A stretch of DNA of 64,000 bases. It comes from Chelydra serpentina. Taxonomy: Eukaryota > Chordata > Testudines > Chelydridae. The translations under genes were made by a program, and so were the position numbers. The notes under the pieces are model-generated. The model did no database searches and was not told the origin of the DNA. It saw only the letters and a list, made by a program, of their open reading frames with translations. How positions within the stretch are numbered: position 1 is the stretch's first letter; each line of letters starts with the position of its first letter. Of this stretch, positions 58,345 through 64,000 are shown in pieces. Where the stretch lies: contig JBAIAC010000059.1 in NCBI GenBank assembly GCA_037349315.1, positions 9,264,001-9,328,000 of the forward strand, in the 5' to 3' direction.

Positions 58345-60590
58345 TACTTTTTAATCCTCTTTGAGTGATTCCATACACCTATTCCATTGTAGGTATGTGC
58401 ACTGGTGTGGAGAGTTTTTCCTAGTCTTCCCAGTACTGCTCCACCCTGGCCTTCAAAGTACTCGTACTCCTCATCAGAGTCAGAAGTGAGTTCTTACACT
58501 TCCCACTTTAAAAAGTCCAGGGTGTCATTGAGAACCTGATCCCACTTTTAGGTATTCAAATGGAGGAAAACCTTCACAAACTTGCTTATATTGTACACCC
58601 AACTACAAGCAGGGAAGGGAGCCCTCCCTGTCAACAAGGCAATAATGCAGCCTATTAAGTCACTCTAGCAAACTTCATTCTCTGTACCCCCTGTAGCCAA
58701 GCATACCCAGTGAAATATCGGGTTCCTTCCCAAGATTTTGAACAATTTTATTCACATCCTGTACCAGATTCACTGCTGGTAGCTGGAGTAAATGAAAAAC
58801 ATCACCAAAGTCAAGCTAAAGCTACCCCAGGAGCTTCCACAACCTCCCTAGGCAGTCTGTTCCATTGTCCTGTTGTAAGAACAGTAGGAATTTTTTCCTG
58901 AGATTTAATCTAAATCTGCTGTGCTGTAATTTGAACCCATTGCCTCTTGTCCTTCCCTCTGTGGCAAGAGAGAGCAACTTTTCGCCATCTTTTTTATGGC
59001 AGCCTTTCAAGTATTTGAAGACCACTATCATGTCCCCCCTTAATCTCCTCTTTTCCAAACGAAACATACCCAGATCCTTCAGCCTTTGCTCATATGATTT
59101 GCATTCCATCCCTTTGATCGTCTTTGTTGCTTGCCTCTGGATCCTTTCCAGATTCCCTACATCCTTTCTATACATTGGTGATCAAAATTGGACATAGTAT
59201 TCCAGCTGAGGCCTTCCCAGTAGAGCGGTACTATCATCTCCCACGACTTGCATGCTATGCCTCTGTTAATATAACCTAAAATTTAATTTTCTTTTTTGCA
59301 ACATCATCGCATTGCTGAGTCATGTTGAGGTTGAGACCCACCACAACTCCGAGATTCTTCTCAGCAGTGCTGCTGTTCAGCCAATTATCCTCCATTCTGT
59401 ATTTGTGCATTTGTTTTTTCTTCCCTTAATGTAACACCTTACAATTATCTTAGTTGAATTTAATTTTGTCGTCTGTAGCCCAGTTCTCCAATTTATTAAG
59501 ATCCTTCTGAATTTTAACTCTATACTCCAAAGTGTTGGCAGTCCCACCTAGTTTTGTGTCATCTGCAAATTTGATCAGTTTTCTCTCTATTCCTACATCC
59601 AGGTCCTTAATAAAGATATTAAACAACACCAGACCCAGAACAGATTCCCATAGGATCCCACTTGAGACCCCCTCCAATCTGACATCTTTCCATTAATAGT
59701 TACTCTTTGTTTGCAGTTGTTTAACCAATTATGTATCCACTTAATGGTAGTTCTGCTGAGCCCGCATTTCTCCAGCTTACTTATCATCATGTCATGCGGA
59801 ATTGTGTCAAAAGCCTTACTGAAGTCAAGGTATATTATGTCTACCACATTCTCCCTATTGACCAAACGAGTTACCCTGTCAAAGAAGGAAATCAAGTTGG
59901 TTTGGCATGATTTGTTCTTATTAAATCCATGCTGGCTGCTAGTGAGTACCCCTTCATCCTCCAAGTATTCTCAAATTGAATGTTTTATACATTGATACCT
60001 GGGAAGCTACTAGAACAAAGTCAGGCTGACTGGTCTATAATTCCCTGGCTCCTCCTTTTTCCCCTTCTTTAAATGTTCCTATTGTTAACATTTGTAGAGT
60101 GGTGATGTGGTCCTCTGTACATACCTTTGCTAGCCGTTATGCAATTACTGCAGCATCCCAGGATAATATGAACCTGGGGAAAGCAGTCCTACAGCCCCTC
60201 TTCAGAAGAGACTCCTAGCCCCACCTCCATTGAGAAACAGCTTGGAGTTACCTAAAGTGGAATACACAATCGCTCGAAGAAGAAAAATGGTTACTTACCT
60301 TCTCGTAACTTATTCTCACATATGTCCATTCCACAACCCAACCTTTTCCCCCAACTCATCGGATTCTATCATCTAAGATTCTGGTATGAAAAAACTAAAG
60401 GAGGGGTAGGGCTCCTCCACCCGTTATATCCCTGGGCTCCGATCAGAGGGAAGCCAAGATGCGTCTGTAGCTGCCCTTACAGGTACTACTAGAGAAAACG
60501 CTCTGGCACCCATGCATGAGATGCGTACACACTTACAGTGGAATAGACAAACAATGCATCTCAACCAATTACAAGGAGTTAAGTAAACGT
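58345..60590 (+). mobile_element. Fifth DIRS retrotransposon, decayed, CR1 inserted
   Basis: Left end TTTGAGTGATTCCATACACC and TATTCCATTGTAGGTATGTG is the inverse of the right end CACACTTACAGTGGAATAGA (60530-60550). Gag remnants occur at about 58700-58840 (KYRVPSQDFEQFYSHPVPDS, LLVAGVNEKHHQSQ). An antisense CR1 replaces most of the middle. The recombinase end (CRVVMWSSVHTFASRYAIT-like text at about 60090-60150) and the 3' block (CGCTCGAAGAAGAAAAATGG, CTTACCTTCTCGTAACTTAT) follow. Polymerase is absent. Orientation + like the other DIRS copies. Confidence 0.78.
58838..60085 (-). mobile_element. CR1 LINE inserted in the fifth DIRS, antisense
   Basis: On the minus strand the RT text is partly intact: SQHGFNKNKSCQTNLISFFD, IIYLDFSKAFDTIPHDMMIS and KWIHNWLNNCKQRVTINGK (59700-59940), then GSVLGLVLFNIFIKDLD-like text and FADDTKLGG (about 59560-59620), whose FADD box is the catalytic pair, and QRQATKTIKGMECKSYEQRL (59060-59140). 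It has frameshifts but is less decayed than the copy at 18489 and of another subfamily. It is 5'-truncated. DIRS sequence lies on both sides. Confidence 0.88.
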
Positions 60591-62068
60591 TTTGTATTTA
60601 TGTATCATAAGTATTTTAAATACTTCTGTAGTATAAGTATTTTTCTCTTTTACATCTTGTGGTAACAAAATAAATACTATTTAATAAAGGTTCAGAAGAC
60701 GAAAGATGAATTTTCTAAAGTTATATCCTTGTTTGGGAGCCTCTAAGGCAGACTCTGTCTTTCATTTTCTTTCTCCACCTTCCCTCTGTTCTCCCTGAGT
60801 CCTCTCTTTTGTACTCTCCTTTCGCAGCTGATTCTTTTTTCTTTTTTTTTTACATCCATGAACCTAGATTTGTCTTATATTGTGTCTTTGCACCTACATT
60901 GCTTTCTTCCCTGTAACACAGTCAACATTTTTTCCGTTCCTCACTTTCAAGCTTTGAGACTTTTCATTGTTAATCTTAACCTTGTTTGGGTTGTGTCCAA
61001 TACAACACGCAATGGGTTTCCTCCTACTGTTGAAAACTGAAATAGCCATGTTCAGCCTACATTAAAGCTGCTTACACAAGTGTGTTCTACTGTGACATTT
61101 GATCTTGGATTACCATACACCATACAAATGGTAGAAACTAAAAACAGAGACTTTCTCATGTTTAGGAATAAAATTGGTATGCATTACGTAAATCAGGAAA
61201 ATGTTCCAATACGTCTGTTAGTCTATAAGGTGCCACGGAACTCTTTGTCGCTTCCACTGAAATCAGTAGGACTGTTCATGGGGGTAAAGTTACAACTGTG
61301 CTTAAGTGTTTGTAAGACTAGTACCATAATGAATACTTGAGAATATACTTCCCTGCATCCCAGCCAGCCTGGCCAAAAACAAAATATATGTTTTAAGCTA
61401 TGAAGATTTGATCTATTTCCATAAGACAGAAACTTGCTTTCTAAATGAATAAATTTAAAATTCTGAAGAGTTTGACCAGTCAACATTCTCTGTAGATATT
61501 GTTAGAGAAAAATTAACTCACGAGTTACATACCCAGTAAAATAGACAGACAATAAATATATACTTAAATATTTGGTTACCATTTATTCAATACTCAAAGT
61601 ACACTCACCTGCAAAAAAAACAGCACACATGTCCAAATTTTTTGAATATTAACATTTGACAGACAGCGGATTTGTTAAATATGCGTGATCAGAGATTTCA
61701 TGCAATTTAATAAAATCACTAGAAATATGATATGGGTAGTATAAAGATGCTTACTCAATAATAGGATAACAGCCTGTTAAATAGAATGATAAGATGATTA
61801 TATTACTATATGTTTCACTGATATAATGATTATTGTTTTGTCTCTGATATTTACCTGGCAAGGATTTGTAAACCTGTTAAAACTGCCTAAATAAATAAAT
61901 GATTTAATATTTATTTATTAATATATACATGACATGTATTTAATATATTGAATATTTATAGTTTAAATCATGAATGGTATGGTATGATATGAATCTATAA
62001 GCACTCGGCAATATTAACAGATTAATTCTGCACTCTTGGTATGTTACTTATTTTTTTATATTATGTAG
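60591..62068. other. Intron with one minor repeat string
   Basis: The string CGTCTGTTAGTCTATAAGGT GCCAC near 61210-61235 belongs to a repeat frequent in turtle DNA. The remainder is AT-rich with no gene. Confidence 0.5.
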
Positions 62069-62170
62069 CTTCACAGGATAATGCAGTTGGGTGTGGTCAT
62101 ATCAGAGCTCCTTGAGAATGGTTCTTCAGTTATGGTTTGTTTGGAAGATGGTTGGGATATTACTGCACAG
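62069..62170 (+). CDS. SBF2: SBF2 exon m (inactive catalytic loop)
   Basis: 102 nt, acceptor TTATGTAG, donor GCACAG/GTAAGC, phase 0 at both ends. It encodes [20 protein letters not shown] and [14 protein letters not shown]. In active myotubularins the loop is HCSDGWDRTAQ, with catalytic Cys and Arg of CX5R. Here these positions are Leu and Ile ([11 protein letters not shown]; the visible Cys is one residue earlier), so no phosphatase activity is expected. GWD and TAQ keep the fold. Confidence 0.97.
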
Positions 62171-62407
62171 GTAAGCTGCTATTACAAATTTGTGAATGGT
62201 GGGGGCTAATTCCTAAACGCAACCTGTCCTGGCAGCAGGAAAAAAGGCCAGGGCTACCTGATCTGTCACCACTCTTCATCCATTTTGATTTTCAAATCCA
62301 GAACAAGCAGTCAAAACAGTATGCTTTCGCCCAAGGTTTTGATGGCCCTGCCAATTCAAGGGCCCTAAGCAAGGTCTGCAACCCTGTGCAGTCTACTGCA
62401 TGAGGAA

Positions 62408-62592
62408 AGGGGGAGGGATAGCTCAGTGGTTTGAGCATTGGCCTGCTAAACCCAGGGTTGTGAGTTCAATCCTTGAGGGGGCCATTTAGGGATCTGGGGC
62501 AAAAATTGGGGATTGGTCCTACTTTGAGCAGGGGGTTGGACTAGATGACCTCCTAAGGTCCCTTCCAACCCTGATATCCTATGATTCTATGA
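62408..62592 (+). mobile_element. tRNA-derived turtle SINE with CR1-like tail
   Basis: The head carries pol III boxes: ATAGCTCAGTGGTTTGAGCA (A box) and GGGTTGTGAGTTCAATCC (B box). The tail GGACTAGATGACCTCCTAAG GTCCCTTCC...ATGATTCTATG matches CR1 LINE 3' ends, so CR1 machinery mobilised it. This structure is the SINE family known from cryptodiran turtles. GAAAGG occurs on both sides and may be a short target duplication. The copy is well preserved. Confidence 0.9.
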
Positions 62593-63587
62593 AAGGCTAA
62601 AATTCACCACAAGAACTTGCTTAACTTTATGGCTGAAACACATTTTGTCACACAAGGTGAGTTGATGGGCATTACACCCTTATCTCTACCACTGTGTGTT
62701 CGAGAGACTCTTCCCCATGTACACACACAGTTCCGATCCTGTCGCATCTGCTGCCAGGACAAATTACCAAAGTATAGATCTTGTGAAACAAACCATGCAT
62801 TAAATGAAAAGTGATAGCTGAGCTCATTCAGTGAGTAGATTGTGCCTGTGTAAACGCATCATAATCCAAAAGGGACATACAGCAAATCAATAATTCCATC
62901 AAATCGTTTGAGAACCTGACACATAACTCATAGCTCCATACAAACAAAAGCACAAATGAAACTTAACACTGTCCACTCAGCCATTTTTAAATTATAAGAA
63001 AGGAGTGAAGGGATATATGTATAGACAGAACAGGAAGAGACCCATTTCTGCTAAGTGCTGCTTTTTAACCACCACCTGCTAGCTGATAAAGGAAGGGCTC
63101 TGAGCAACATGGCATCACTCCAGAGGGTATAGTCCACCACCTTCCAGGTCCTTTTCTGCAATCCTCTGCCAGCTAAGATGACCAGCACTCATTTTCTAAA
63201 TGTTTGTCATTCTTGTCTGTTGATCTGAAAAAAACCATTCACAAATGTTTTTAATTTAAATTTAATTTAAATTTGGCAAATATTGTAGTGACTTCCAAAT
63301 TCTGTAATCGAATTTGCTTTTTTCCCCCAAATTCAGTAAAACCTCACTTTAGTTGAAGCTCTTTTATATGAAACTTGCTCTTATCCAAATTTGGATTATT
63401 TCTGCCCTTGTAAATCACTTATCTAGTAACTTCCCGTTAATCATAACTTAATTTATTTTAATGCTTTTGATGCCTTGCAGTATTTCATAAAAATAAGTTT
63501 AGAACATTTCAGTTTGTTGAACAAAACTCTAGTTTTAAATATGATATATCTAATATTAATACCAGTGCGCTCTGTTTTGTGATCTAG
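62593..63587. other. Intron, nothing further recognised
   Basis: No exon or well-defined repeat. The AAATTTAAATTTAA-type run near 63250-63275 is simple sequence. Confidence 0.5.

Positions 63588-64000
<413 letters not shown>

Noticed and set aside
63330..63430. Possible Tigger/pogo-type end near CAGTAAAACCTCACTT
   Set aside because: Only one end with weak similarity and no partner or TA duplication found.

Overview
Vertebrate genomic DNA, almost certainly from a cryptodiran turtle. Evidence for the lineage: a tRNA-headed SINE with a CR1-like tail (62408-62592), many CR1 LINE fragments, decayed MIR-type SINEs, numerous hAT MITEs, and at least five large DIRS tyrosine-recombinase retrotransposons. 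There is no bacterial, organellar or viral gene content. Species cannot be fixed from this window.

The only host gene is SBF2 (MTMR13, SET-binding factor 2), read on the + strand. Fourteen internal exons (2,173 nt, about 724 codons) can be placed between 13183 and 63773. All have GT/AG borders and their phases join into one open frame. They run from the end of the DENN/SBF2 region through the GRAM domain and most of the inactive myotubularin-phosphatase domain. Both the start and the end of the gene lie outside the window. The exon at 62069-62170 holds the dead catalytic loop: the CX5R cysteine and arginine are Leu and Ile, as expected for this pseudophosphatase.

Everything else is intron, and much of it is mobile DNA. 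Region 1257-12800 is two head-to-tail DIRS units: a mosaic element at 1257-7580 with long gag, RT-RNase H and recombinase frames, and a decayed one at 8064-12800. Intron 14320-22272 holds a GC-rich hairpin hAT element, a twin-primed (5'-inverted) RTE-type LINE with 12-bp target duplications, a 2.4-kb antisense CR1, a MITE and a MIR. Intron 25401-34811 holds a third DIRS (26755-30965) carrying two hAT-like insertions, a degenerate minisatellite and a candidate LTR. Intron 37257-43757 holds a fourth DIRS split by a solo LTR, then a CR1. The 3' third has hAT MITEs with clean 8-bp duplications, a nested palindromic repeat, an L1-like ORF1 relic, a fifth DIRS interrupted by an antisense CR1, and the turtle SINE.

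No undescribed multi-gene system is visible. The items most worth follow-up are the mosaic DIRS with a phage-Dam-like methyltransferase domain and a mutated polymerase site, the twin-primed RTE, the hairpin-rich hAT element 75 bp from an SBF2 splice donor, and the shared sense orientation of all five large DIRS copies.
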